Assembly: GCA_963070105.1 (NCBI GenBank)
Contig: OY718808.1
Coordinates: 1,241,238 to 1,305,237 of the forward strand
Source of the DNA: Litomosoides sigmodontis
Taxonomy: Eukaryota; Nematoda; Chromadorea; Rhabditida; Onchocercidae
Length of the DNA: 64,000 bases
Direction: 5' to 3'
The position numbers were made by a program, and so were the translations under genes. The notes under the pieces were generated by a model, which searched no databases, had not been told where the DNA came from, and saw nothing but the letters and a program-made list of their open reading frames with translations. Positions 1-25,022 of the stretch are shown in pieces (position 1 is the first letter of the stretch; each line of letters begins with the position of its first letter).

Positions 1-13154
<13,154 letters not shown>

Positions 13155-14951
13155 AATGGCACGTATATAGTATATGAGCCTTTACGAATAACTTTCAAAA
13201 ACGATTCATATCTGTTTAGGAATTTTTTGAAAATTATTAATTGGTAAATTGCAAAATTTTACGATGAAATTTGCGATCATTTGGATTGTTCTAATTTTTA
13301 GAACACAACATTGTGATTGTTTGTGATAGATAGGTTGTTCCTTCTTTAAAAAGTAATTCTAAATGCGAAAGTGTAGCAAAGTTGAGACATAATAATAGGT
13401 TGGATTTTTTTTTTTGAAAAATTCGGATATTCCACGTATTTGTGTTGTTTACAAAACATTGTCGCATATGGATAGATTTGTATTGCTATACGTGAAAATT
13501 ACACTGTGAGGATACTCACGTTATTTCTGCTGAGTGATTGGGTGTAATTACGTTAAGTTAATCGAGAATGCCACGGATAATTGAGATGTGCTAGTTTTTA
13601 TTTCCGGAACATCGACGTGCTGCATTGTCCATTTCTGGATATCGTGAGGTTCTTAATTGTACCACTCTCGGGTATCACAAAGTTCTTTTTGTTTAAGTAA
13701 TCCCAGAAACGAATAATGTACAACTCCATTAATTGTTTCATTACTCATTTATTCATTAATCCAAACCACGTGGCTATTATCCATATTGGTGATTTGTTTT
13801 AATCACTGTAAGCAAGTGAAATCTTTAATTATTGTTGCTATGTTGTTTATTTCACTTCATTCATTCATATAGTTCAATTTTTATCTTTTCAAAAAATGAT
13901 TCCTTTTTATCTGTCTTCGCCAAATTGTCTTGTGTTATGAGCTTTATGGTTTATCAAGAATTTGCAGTGTCAGTAAATCAGTCAATTATTTGAACTTTTT
14001 TTTTGCTTAATATTAAATACTGTCTATTATTATTATTATTATTATTATTGGTATTGTTATTATTATTCCATATTACTATTACCGTTAACATTATTAGGAT
14101 TATTATGCAAGCAATTTTTTTTCTTTCTTCTTCATCTCTATGAGACTATGTCAGAACTGCATTTTATTTTAAGATTTACAGTTACAACTTTGTAGGACGA
14201 TATGGCGAAGCAACCGAACATCTTATCATTTGGGATAGAACCCTTCTTCCTGTTAATATTGTTTTCATCAGTTACACTTTACCTCATTCATCCGTAAACA
14301 TTCTTCTACAGATTCAGCCTTTTCCGAAATTCGACATATCGTACAACTTACATTTCGCTTCCGTATTCTCTCTATCCTGCCCTTGCTTCCATACTTTCAT
14401 TCTAATGCTTCATCGGATACAATTTTTTTGCTGGTTTAAAATTATGCTTTTCTGGAAAAGTAGTTAACAACATTTCTTACTACTTCATAGTATTTCCACT
14501 TATGCTGCTTTTTTCACTATGAATTTTATTTTTCTAATGATAACCGATTTATGTGATGCTTACTGCTGGCTGCTACATTTTTTTTTTAGTCTACACATAT
14601 GTTGTATGTTGTCCTGTATGTGTATGCGATTGTCTGTGTATTTTCATCGTGGAAAAATTCCAGAAAAACCTGCGTAGAATTATTTGTTGTGCAATTACTT
14701 TTTATAACTACATTCATTTTGTAAATTGAAATTCAAAATTAAATGTTGCGTACGTTTTCAAATCACAAAAGTGATGATTCTGTAAAAGGAATTCTAAGTT
14801 TTGTTTCATATTTGCGATTGATCATACGATTGATGTTTTCATTTCACTATCTTTCTTCTTTTTCTTTTCTAGCGGAGGAAGGGAAATTTTTAATGATTCA
14901 ATTTTTAGGTGATATATGTATGTACGTTTGTGTATGTATGTATGTGTGTGT

Positions 14952-15004
<53 letters not shown>

Positions 15005-16329
15005 TATGTGTGTATGTGTATTTTATGCGAAAAAAAGTGTTTTTCGTTCTCTTCAAAATTTTCAATATTTTAACAAAATTTCGTTTGGTATTATTTATTC
15101 TTTTCGATTCTTACATTCTTTTCATTTCACTCTCCTTTCCTCTCTTCTCGTCTTTTACATTGACAAGTTTTATATATCCTAGTTTGCTTCTCAAATTTGC
15201 TTTTTTTCTTTTTTCAAGGAAAATACTTGAAGAAGGAAAAACGCGAGAGAAATGAATGGTATATCATTTATGTATATATATATATACACGTGTGCTTTTT
15301 TTTTCCTTTAAAAAAATTGCTATGAAAGTGCAAAGTGAAAGTTAACATTGTGCTTGTTTAAATAAAAAGAAATTTCCACGTATGAGTTGTGTGATTACAC
15401 TTAAATTATAATGTTCATAATGTTGTATTACTAATTTCTAACAAATTTCAACAGTGACAATTTTGAAATTGCAAAGATGCAAACATTAAATGATGATGAG
15501 AGAAGCTGTATGAAGCAGAATGATAGATTGATGGTTGACAGTTTGTCTTTAGCAAATCACTTAGCTATTTATGTTTCATACATACAGTTTGATTTATTTA
15601 ATTTTGACTTCCTTACAAAAGGCGCCATTGTTACGGGTAATCTAATTAAGTGAAATGCATTTAATTTTTTGTAATATTTTTGTAAAAGATTAGTTTAAGC
15701 CTAATTTTTCTGTTAATATTCACCTGTTTTCACATTCTTTTTGATTACTTTTGTAAAAATTTATCCTTTAGCAGTTGTCATTGAGTTTGAATTCAGAAAA
15801 AAAGTCATCGATTGCATATAAAATTTAATTTTTCATTTGGATAATTTTCTGGGTGCTATTTTTATTCAAAAAACTAAGCAACGACGGTGAGAATTAATAA
15901 GATTCGAAGTTAAACACCGAAGAGAAATTGTAATGAAATATAATAGTATTCAAGAATCAATTTAATCAACAAAATTACATAGTGCCCCAAATATACTCTA
16001 CATGTTCGCGAGGTAGCACATTTTAAAATGCTTGGAAATGATTAATTTCAGTTTGTTCCAATTTTGTAACTTTTAAATTTCTGTGAAAGTAAATATCAGC
16101 GTTGCGTGTTCAATGATGGAAATGTAACGATAATAATTTTTTTGAAACACACGTAACGTGTTCGAAGCATTTATGCTCACAGTTATTTTTTTTGTTTTAA
16201 TTTAAAATTTTTTCATTGTTTTTAAAATTAAAATTTTCATGTTTCCTCAAGCAAATCTGCTAAGCTCCTTCATTCGTCAAACTATGACAGCATGAAAGCA
16301 GTGATGGAAGATTAATTTTGCCAAAAACT
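13155..16329. other. Tail-to-tail intergenic region between MRCK (+) and the PB1 gene (-)
   Basis: AT-rich sequence with no ORF supported by splice logic. It presumably holds both 3' UTRs. It contains a (TTA)n run near 14025-14049, a TG/TATG array, and TTTATT at 15861-15866 (AATAAA on the minus strand), a candidate poly(A) signal for the PB1 gene. Nothing else recognisable. Confidence 0.7.
14914..15018. repeat. TG/TATG microsatellite
   Basis: Impure (TG)n mixed with TATG units over about 105 bp. It produces false Cys/Val ORFs in two plus-strand frames. Confidence 0.9.
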
Positions 16330-19300
16330 TCACTTATCACGTTCCACTTGATTCATGAATGTGTGTGTCAGGTCGAGCAATAGGGTACACCCATTTCCGC
16401 CCCTGCAGAACTCCTTTAGCGCTTTGTGACGATTCTCTTCATATGGTAATTCACGCACTTTACCGCTTCCTCTTCCTCTATCATTCGGAAATACAAACAA
16501 ACGACCGTAGTTGTTGCCACTAAAATTAAAATGAGCGAATTTAAAAAATTTTGTTTTATGGTAATAGTGGAAAGTAAATTTTTATTTTGAGAATGAAAGC
16601 ATCAAAAAAATAGATCAGAGCGCTAGTTTCATTAATCTTTTTTTTTGCGTATGAATAATTTGAGAAGTAAAGATTGAGTGGAATTAATGGTGGAAAAAGG
16701 AAAATTAGTTGGAAAAAAAATTGGGTGAAATGATTTGTGAGCGCAAAATTTTCCTTTTTAACTAAATGAATTCCTGTAATTGAAGCAATTAGAGGATTAA
16801 TTGAGTACATTTTGTACTTAATAAAATTTCATGTTGCTATTTCAACGTGCGATCGTTGAAAGAAACTCATTCATACATGTAACTAACTCACATTGATGGG
16901 ATTGCCGTGTTACGAAGTGAGAATTTCAGTGCATCAATTAGGCTTGATGAATTGATCACTTTATCAGTGATAATGCACTCCGTCACTCCGTTACGCTTAT
17001 GGCATCGAAGAATTACTTTTACTTTAACCACAGAAGCACTCTTTTCCCTATCACACTGAAATTTGACGTGGAAAATTAACATTTCAAGAGAGAGAAATAA
17101 CATATTTTGCATTATAATTGATGAAAAATGGTGAATACTGAATTACCGAAATTTGCATTATTTTATCTGTTAGTTTAGATTAATTTCACCCATCCTATCA
17201 ATCCTATAAATTAAAAAATTTTTTTTGCTCATTTCTTCCTTGGTTAATTGATGTTAAAATGAATTTTCAACAATTACTCGTCTCTTTCATGCCGCTAATG
17301 AATTTCACTAGACTTCCATTACAAATATCTCATTACTTTTTTGTTAATTTAAAATTATATTTGTGAAATTGCTCACTCCAAATTTTAAACTAATTACTGA
17401 AAAATTCTCGCCAGATTGTTTTGCCGCTTCATGCATTTAATAGGCGAAAAATAATTCATCCGCTAGTTATTTTCATTTTCCTACTTCATAGTTCGCTCAT
17501 TCCTTCTTCTCTCTCACACCGATTTTCATTTCAGTTCAGTTTCTGCTAATTATCAATTTAAAATAATTTACCAAATGTTTGTGCTGCATGCTAACATTCT
17601 CGGCTGATCGCTTATAGCTCTCCAAATTGTCATAAACTAAAATATGCTTTTGTGCTGTGAATTAAGTTCAAAAATTTTTTACTTCTCTTTTTTAAACATT
17701 TTTAATTTTTCATTTTAATTTTTTGAAATATGCTGCATACCTTAGTAGTCTAATTTTTTCTTGAGTTGAGAAATAAGAAACGGGTAGTGGAAAATTTGAA
17801 ATGTGTAGCATTTAGCGTGAAAAATTATAAACTGTTGTGTGAAATGACAAGAGAAAATTTTAATGAAACTTCGATTTTTCATGTCGACGAGTTCTTTTTG
17901 CTTTTCCGCACGCATCATTTGCTCAAAGTGAGATTGCTTAAAATATATTTCTTGTTGAATTAGTAATTTCTGAATGAAATGATTTACACTGGTCCTTCTG
18001 TCATTTCAATGATATCAGTCGTCTGATAAGCTGTTAGTTTATTTTAAAGCTTTCCGAATTATTTGTATTTAATTGGAGCGAACTAATGAACTAGCAAACG
18101 AATTATAAATTTTGAAATTTGCAATTTAGATTTTTTGACAAAATAAATTTTAAAAAAAATAAATGAAAGCTCTGAGTAACATTTCCTCCAGACTTTTCAC
18201 TTTTCTTCATTGTTGGTGGTTTGGTAACGAAGATACTCTCTGCAACGGTTTTCTTTTTTCTTCTTCCTCCTCATTTTTTAGTTTCTCATTTCAAATTATA
18301 AATTTAACGGATAAAATTTCGAAACTTTTATGTTAAATTTTTTTAGCAAATGAATTGCATCCAATAACTGTATGAAAATGATGGCGAGTATTGAACTGTA
18401 ATGATTACCTTTTGACGGTAATGAGTTAACATCTTTAATTGTACGTTCCGCTACAAGCAATTCTGATTAGTTTTTGGGGAAAAAAATATTTTCAATAGAA
18501 TTTAAAAGTCTTAAAATTTTGCCTCGTCAGATGAATTTGGTACAGTTAAATTTTACACATGTATATTTAAAAAATTATTTTAAATTAAATTTGAAAGCAT
18601 TCCTACAATCAAATGTGTACCTCTAGCAAATTTGAAGAATTCAAGATTGCATTTTAATTTCTGTTAAAGTAGTCAAATGTATTTTTTACTATTTGAAGTG
18701 GTTGACAGAAATGTCACACTTACAGCTCTGATCCTTCACGTCATTTGTCGATGGCGACTTTTTCGGCTCCTTTCTTTTCTCCCAGTCAAGCACAAATGAG
18801 TAGGTTGGCCTTCAACACTCAGTTTATCAATTCAATTTCGATTTTCAATTGGTGGAGTGATGATCTGATCGTTCGTGGAATTGCTGCTATGTTGAGTAAT
18901 TAGTAAGTAATTAGCATGCAGGCAGCTTTACCTACCTCGCTGATGGTGGCACAGAAACGGACATGGTAAAACCGCTAATGCGATTAGTCTCACCGTACTC
19001 AAAAATCATTGTTCTATCAAACCGACTGTTTAGCGTTTGGCAAAAAAAAGAAAACAATTGAAATTATATTTTTGAAAAATTTGCAGCTAAGAAATTATAA
19101 TATGTAAATTCTTTGATTACAATTTTAATATTAGCAATTTTTTAAAAATTTACCACTAAATAGCTTGGTGATTTTTTCCTTATTTCTAACATTAGAAATG
19201 AAAATAATTGCAATAAAAATTTGTGTCCCACTCTGTTTCCATTTAAGGTGAAATTTTTGAAAATATTTTAAGTTTGCAAAATGCTATAAGTGCTCGCTGA

Positions 19301-22300
19301 TTAACTAAATGAACTGAAGTAAAGCAATATTTCGATTGAATGAACAATTTTCCGAAAATACTTACACACTGTAACTGATTGAGCCGGGGAAAAATAATCT
19401 CTAAGAGATGATCCAGTCGAAGTCATTTAAATTTGCAAAATATTTGCAATACGTTTCTCACGTTACATGCAAATTGTGGACATCTTAACCAAGGGAGAGA
19501 GAGAGAGAGAGATAGAGGAGAGCAGTCGATATGATATAACTTAAATATGAATATTTTAATTTTTTGTCAACCCATAACTTGGTTTCCGCCGATGTAAAAA
19601 AGTTTCAGCATCATATTTCTTACCACTTCTACTGCTACCAAACTTGGAATATAAAGTAACAAGACAGCAGCAAATATCGTTGATAAGTGATAAGAAGTAA
19701 TAAAATTGATTGTAAAAATAAATTAGTAAAAGTTTTCCATTTTATGAACGATGAAATTTTTAAACAAAACGAACATTGTAAGCAAGAAAACATGCGCCAT
19801 GCGAAAGTACCCAATTAGGGAATTAATTTCTTCTGCACTGATTTAACGATTTATTATTGCCCATCGTTGCAACTACACCGATAGAATTGATGAAAATAAT
19901 TAATAGCAATTTAATAAATTCCTTCAAAAAAAGCCTTAGTTCACATTGAAATCACAATTTGTGCAGCAATTTTAAATTTTTGTTAAATGAAAATATGTCA
20001 TAAATGAAATAATTTATTGAATAGCCACAAATAATTGTTACACAGCAAATGCATATTATATTTGCCTAATTTAAAACTCTCATTTGTTATTTTAAATTTT
20101 GCAAAATTTACGGAAAAGGGCGGAAATGAAATAGTAAAATAAATGAAATAAAGCAAAAAATAAATTGCATAACTGAGGATCGCGAAACCTAGCAGATAAG
20201 ATTGCAGAAAGGAAAAGGAAAATCCGTTCTATTAGACTTTCTAACAAAATTCCGCTTCATACTATAAATCATTTATAACAGCTAGCATTAGAAAAATTGA
20301 AGCAACATTGGAAAAAATTAGTTAAGGTAATATTCTCCGCTGACGTTGCATACTTTGCGTGATTAATTTTTGCTACTTAAATTTAAACGTCTTAGTTGAA
20401 TTTCGATGACGTCCACCAAATGGAAACGGCGAACATAAAAAGCTATGCATCATGAATGATTGAGGTGGATAACCATGAATTAACGTTTGTCCGTAACGTC
20501 TGCTACCACTATCGATACCAATAGCATTACTGCGATTACTGTAAGCGTAATCGGAACAGAACGATGGTACCTGAAAATGGGAAATCCTCTAATTCAATTT
20601 CCATCAACTTGTATTTTATAGCAAATACTACTTTACAAAAATGATAGTTTATTGGTAAATAACATTTTGCATAAATTCGTTGAAAATATTATCTCAATCC
20701 TCATGGATATTTAATATTTTATAGCAGGAATACAGTAGACATTTCACCGAAAGATTACAGTAAACATGAAATATGACGAATATATTATACGGTAAATCAT
20801 TCTCTTTATTGAAAAAATTCCCATAAATTTCTCATTTTGAATAGAATTTCCAACTGTACTAATTATTTATATCAATTATCTCTCACAGTAAGCACATATC
20901 TTAGACTTTCGAACAATTTTTTTTTACTTCAAATTATTACGAATAATTATTTATTTGTGCAAAGAGTTTTTGGCAGTAAACATTTTTATACTTTAATTTA
21001 TGACTCATAATTCGAATAAGTACTTATGTAAATGTAAATGCACATCGTTTCAAACTTTTTCACACGTCATTCTTTCATTTTCATCCCATTTAACTGAATT
21101 TTCCTATCATCCTTTTAAACTTACTGCTATGAATGTTTTTTACAGTAAGAAGTAACTACTCATTGCATTATTAATTATCTTGCCTGAACATTTTAATATG
21201 TTTCATAGCCTACCGTAACGTAACGAGTAATCAATCATTCAACGCATTATCAATTGTTTTTCTTTCTACAATCTCATTCACAGTTACAGAATTATTTACA
21301 GTATTGCCTTCTCTACACCTACTGTATGCACATATTTTACTCCTATCTGCTTACTTACTCCATGTGTACGTGAATAGAGTAAGAAGTAGTGACTTTATTT
21401 ATTTACTTTTATCTTTAAAAAAAAAAATGTACGCAAGAAAGTTGAGCGATTCCGCAATGAGGTAAAATGTGGCAAGAATTATGAATTTGCAGCATTGCAT
21501 CCTTTTGACTTTCTCGATAGGATGGTGGTGGTCCTCGTAAGCAACTTGTCGATCGTAGAGGCAGTTGTTTTAATCGAGCAATATTCTAGAAGTAAACAGT
21601 TAGCAGTTTTCCTTCCCTTTAAACTTAATTATTTTAATCTTTAATTACAATATCACGAGTAAAAATTTTAGAGCGAATTCAAAATTGTAAAGTGAAATTA
21701 ATTTCTAAGAGCATACGGCTAATAGCGTACGCCTGAAACTAATAGTGTAACATGTTAATTTTACGCGTTTATGTTAATTAGATGAATAATTAATCCAATT
21801 CAATTGAATTCGCTGAAGGAGTGACGAGAAAATGTACATGCGGAACGGAGTGTGATCGAAACGGTTGTGCATGCGAGCATCGTCGTACTGTATACATCTT
21901 CAGACGTCCTTTACCGTGAAGCAGCACAAGCTGTCGGAATTCACCATCTGTTGCCACAATATTCTGCAAAATTTAAATTAACTCTCACAAATTTGCACAC
22001 CAAAGCAATACAACTAAACTAAATTTTGCATAAAAGGAATAAAGTGATTGAACGATGGGACACACGTTAGTAATTTAATGGAATTTGTCAAATTTAACAT
22101 TTTAAATTGAGAACGATCGAATAATTTGTGATTTTGAAAATGGACAAAAAGGAGGAAAAGAAGTACGAAAGTCACCTCACTACCGTGTTTATCATAAGTT
22201 GCTAAGACATCGTTGAAATCAGGCAGTTGTCGATGAATTTTTTGCAGTAAAATCTATAATCAGATAAATGAATTAAATAAAAAATAAATTCATCAGCTCT

Positions 22301-22630
22301 TTTTTTAGAAAATTTTGAATTAATCAAACGAGCAAAAAAAAAGCATCAAGAAATGAATGATAGCTATAAATAAAATGATATAATTAATGATAAGTGGAAA
22401 AAATAATTAACAATTAATGCTTGAATTATTTTTTCATTTCTTTCTAACTGACAATGAAAAGTAATTTCAATCATTTTAGACGAACCATTGATTATGGTGA
22501 AAATTCGTTGAATAAATGAACTTACATCAAAGGCATCGTCTTGAGCTAACTCTTGTTGTGTAAGAATGAATTTGTATTTGTGGCCATGATGGTTCCATTT
22601 CACTTTCAAGTCACCGTTATTATGCTTCAT
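16330..22630 (-). CDS. PB1-domain protein, remainder of unknown function
   Basis: Minus-strand exons: 22526-22630, 22176-22253, 21838-21963, 21433-21585, 20389-20570, 18936-19025, 18724-18809, 17990-18030, 16892-17055, 16330-16519. All phases match and the sum is 1215 nt, giving 404 aa; dropping the in-frame exon 21433-21585 gives 353 aa. Residues ~8-85 read as a PB1 fold: a basic first strand (DLKVKWNHHGHKYKFIL), then a helix (FDILLQKIHRQLP), then an acidic OPCA-like stretch (YDKHGSE...ATDGEFRQL), then the closing strand GRLKMYTV. PB1 domains mediate head-to-tail scaffolding in p62, TFG, Par6 and atypical PKC. The middle is Ser/Tyr/Pro-rich with a PPSY motif in the optional exon. The last ~120 residues (from VVKVKVILRCHKRNG) look folded but are not assigned. 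A TTTAG acceptor lies 8 nt before the ATG, fitting trans-splicing. The 41-nt exon and two non-standard donors (GTACAT, GTTTAA) are the weakest joins. Confidence 0.75.
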
Positions 22631-22980
22631 TTCGTTCACTAAACAAACATACCGTTTTACAGTATACAGTTGTCTAGCAAATCCTACCGCAAATGCTGGA
22701 TACGGTTACGGTTGTAACTATAAATCGTCAAACATTACTTCATCATCAAAGGAAGCAGCTAAATATGAGCATAGCATCTACTAGTAACAACACTAATATC
22801 TCATTCATAACGATAATATTAAGCGGTAATAATAACAATGGCAATAACAGTGATGTCGCGGTGGTAATAATAATCATGATAATTAATAAATAATAATTTA
22901 ATAATAATCATAATAATAATAAAAATTTAATAATAATAATTAATAATTTAATAATAACATGAATAATAATAATTAATAGA

Positions 22981-23252
<272 letters not shown>

Positions 23253-24646
23253 TTAGACTAGATTTTAGGTTGAGAAAAGAATAAGCTGAACTTCAATATT
23301 TTATAGAACATCTATTAGACTAAGAAAAAATTAACATTTACAAATGTCAAAATTGATATATTCACCATTCCTATAAAAGCAACTGAAAAGAAACGTCCAT
23401 GTCTAAAATTCCTACTAATTTTAATTCTATTAATTTTTCAGTCCAAAGAACTAAGATAAACAGGAAGAAAGAAGCACACTGAACATTTTTTTGTTTCTCA
23501 AAACACTCCGCACATTGAACTTTGCTAAATTTCCAAGTAACAACAGTGTTTTGAATGAATTTCTAATTGAAAATAATGTTGAAAAAAGAAATGAAAAACG
23601 AAAAAAAATTTGTCGTAAATGTTTCTTTAAAATTAAAACAACAATTTGCTACAAATATTCAGCTAGGAAATATTTTAGCATTTAAAATTGAAACAAATAA
23701 ATGAAAACAAACACACACACACGCATACATATATTACTTAGTCGTTTTTTTTTTCTTTTTATTTTTTCATCAAAATTGCTTAACAGAACTTTTTACTCGT
23801 TTTTTTTTTCGTTTGATGCACAACTGTTTTCAATTTTCTGCTCATTTTTTTTCCAACAACTGTTACTCGCATTTCCCATTTCAACTAATTGATGTGGATA
23901 GTTATTTAATTAACAAAATAACAATTTAAGCGCATGTAAAACGAAAAGTTTGCAGCACGAAGCAAACGAGCAAACAAAATATCGTTTAAATTTTATACTT
24001 AAAACTCGAAAAAGAGCACGCGATGAATTGGTAGGAAATGAATTCTATGCTTAGGATTTTGAATAAAAAAAAAAACATTGTTGTTAATTAGTAGAAGCTC
24101 TTTCGTAAAACTCCACGGTAAAATTTTAAGTTTGAAACAACAGTAAAATTAATAGGCACGAAATAAAAATAAATTAAAGATAATTTCTAAACTGGGAAGT
24201 CAACGGCATTAAAACATCTACTATCATTTACATTTCTATCTTTGAACGAATTAATTAAAAAGTTAAATTCATGCTAATTTTCAAAATTTTCTCATCGTTT
24301 TCTCAATTACAAAAAGCTGCTATTAAAATTTTTAAATTACACTTGCAACAATTAGCACAACAAATTTACTGCTAACTGTGTAAAGTAAGACATTAATGCT
24401 ATAATCACATTCAATTACAAGCTAACGTGAAATTTGCAGCTAACACTCAACGTAAGGTAAACAAAATGATTAACGAATATTTCAAATACTTAAATTTAGT
24501 GTTTGAGATAACTTGAGAGTTAGCATTGCTGATAATTCGTCAAGCATTTTTTTCATCAACCTTCAGGATAAGATAATGAAAATGTATAGGTATCAATAAA
24601 GTATAATTTTAAAGCAATTTAAAATTATACTTTCCAATTTTTTCAG

Positions 24647-24746
24647 ATGTTTCCTTTTCCTAAAAACAAAAGCAAAGACAAAAGTAAATGTGCAAAACTT
24701 TTGCAGGCAAAAAAGCAAAAGAAAATGCTATTGAAATGGCGAGAGA
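24647..24746 (+). other. Orphan exon-like segment with ATG, acceptor and donor
   Basis: A strong acceptor (TTTTTCAG) lies directly before an ATG. A 33-codon open frame rich in lysine follows (starts MFPFPKNKSKDKSK, ends MLLKWRE) and runs into a consensus GTAAGT donor at 24747 in phase 1. I found no matching downstream exon in the next 6.7 kb. It could be a 5' exon of an unseen gene, an alternative first exon of MCMBP, or chance. Confidence 0.25.
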
Positions 24747-24867
24747 GTAAGTTAATTTTCTTTTAAAAAGTCAAAAATTTTTTATTAAATGAGAGCAGTC
24801 ATGGACGAAATGTTAAGCAACCCTAGCGGCAATTGTTAAATGGCAACAACAATAATTGAGGATAACT

Positions 24868-25022
24868 GATAAGAGTGATAACGACGATTGCTTGTTGCGC
24901 TTATCAGTGATAGCAATAAGCACTAAGCAGTGATAACAATTGTGGGATAATAGGAGAGAATGATTGTGATGGTTATTGCTCAAAGATGATAACGGAAGTA
25001 ATTAGTGATAAGAATGATAATA
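24868..25022. promoter_or_regulatory. Cluster of TGATAA/TTATCA GATA-type sites
   Basis: Seven TGATAA or TTATCA words occur within about 155 bp (24868, 24877, 24900, 24931, 24988, 25006, 25016). TGATAA is the preferred core of nematode intestinal/epidermal GATA factors. The region is AT-rich, so partial enrichment by chance or by descent from a degenerate tandem repeat is possible. Confidence 0.3.

Noticed and set aside
14743..15255. 170-codon plus-strand ORF with a Cys/Val repeat
   Set aside because: Driven by a TG microsatellite between two hydrophobic AT-rich stretches, with no splice partner or family resemblance.
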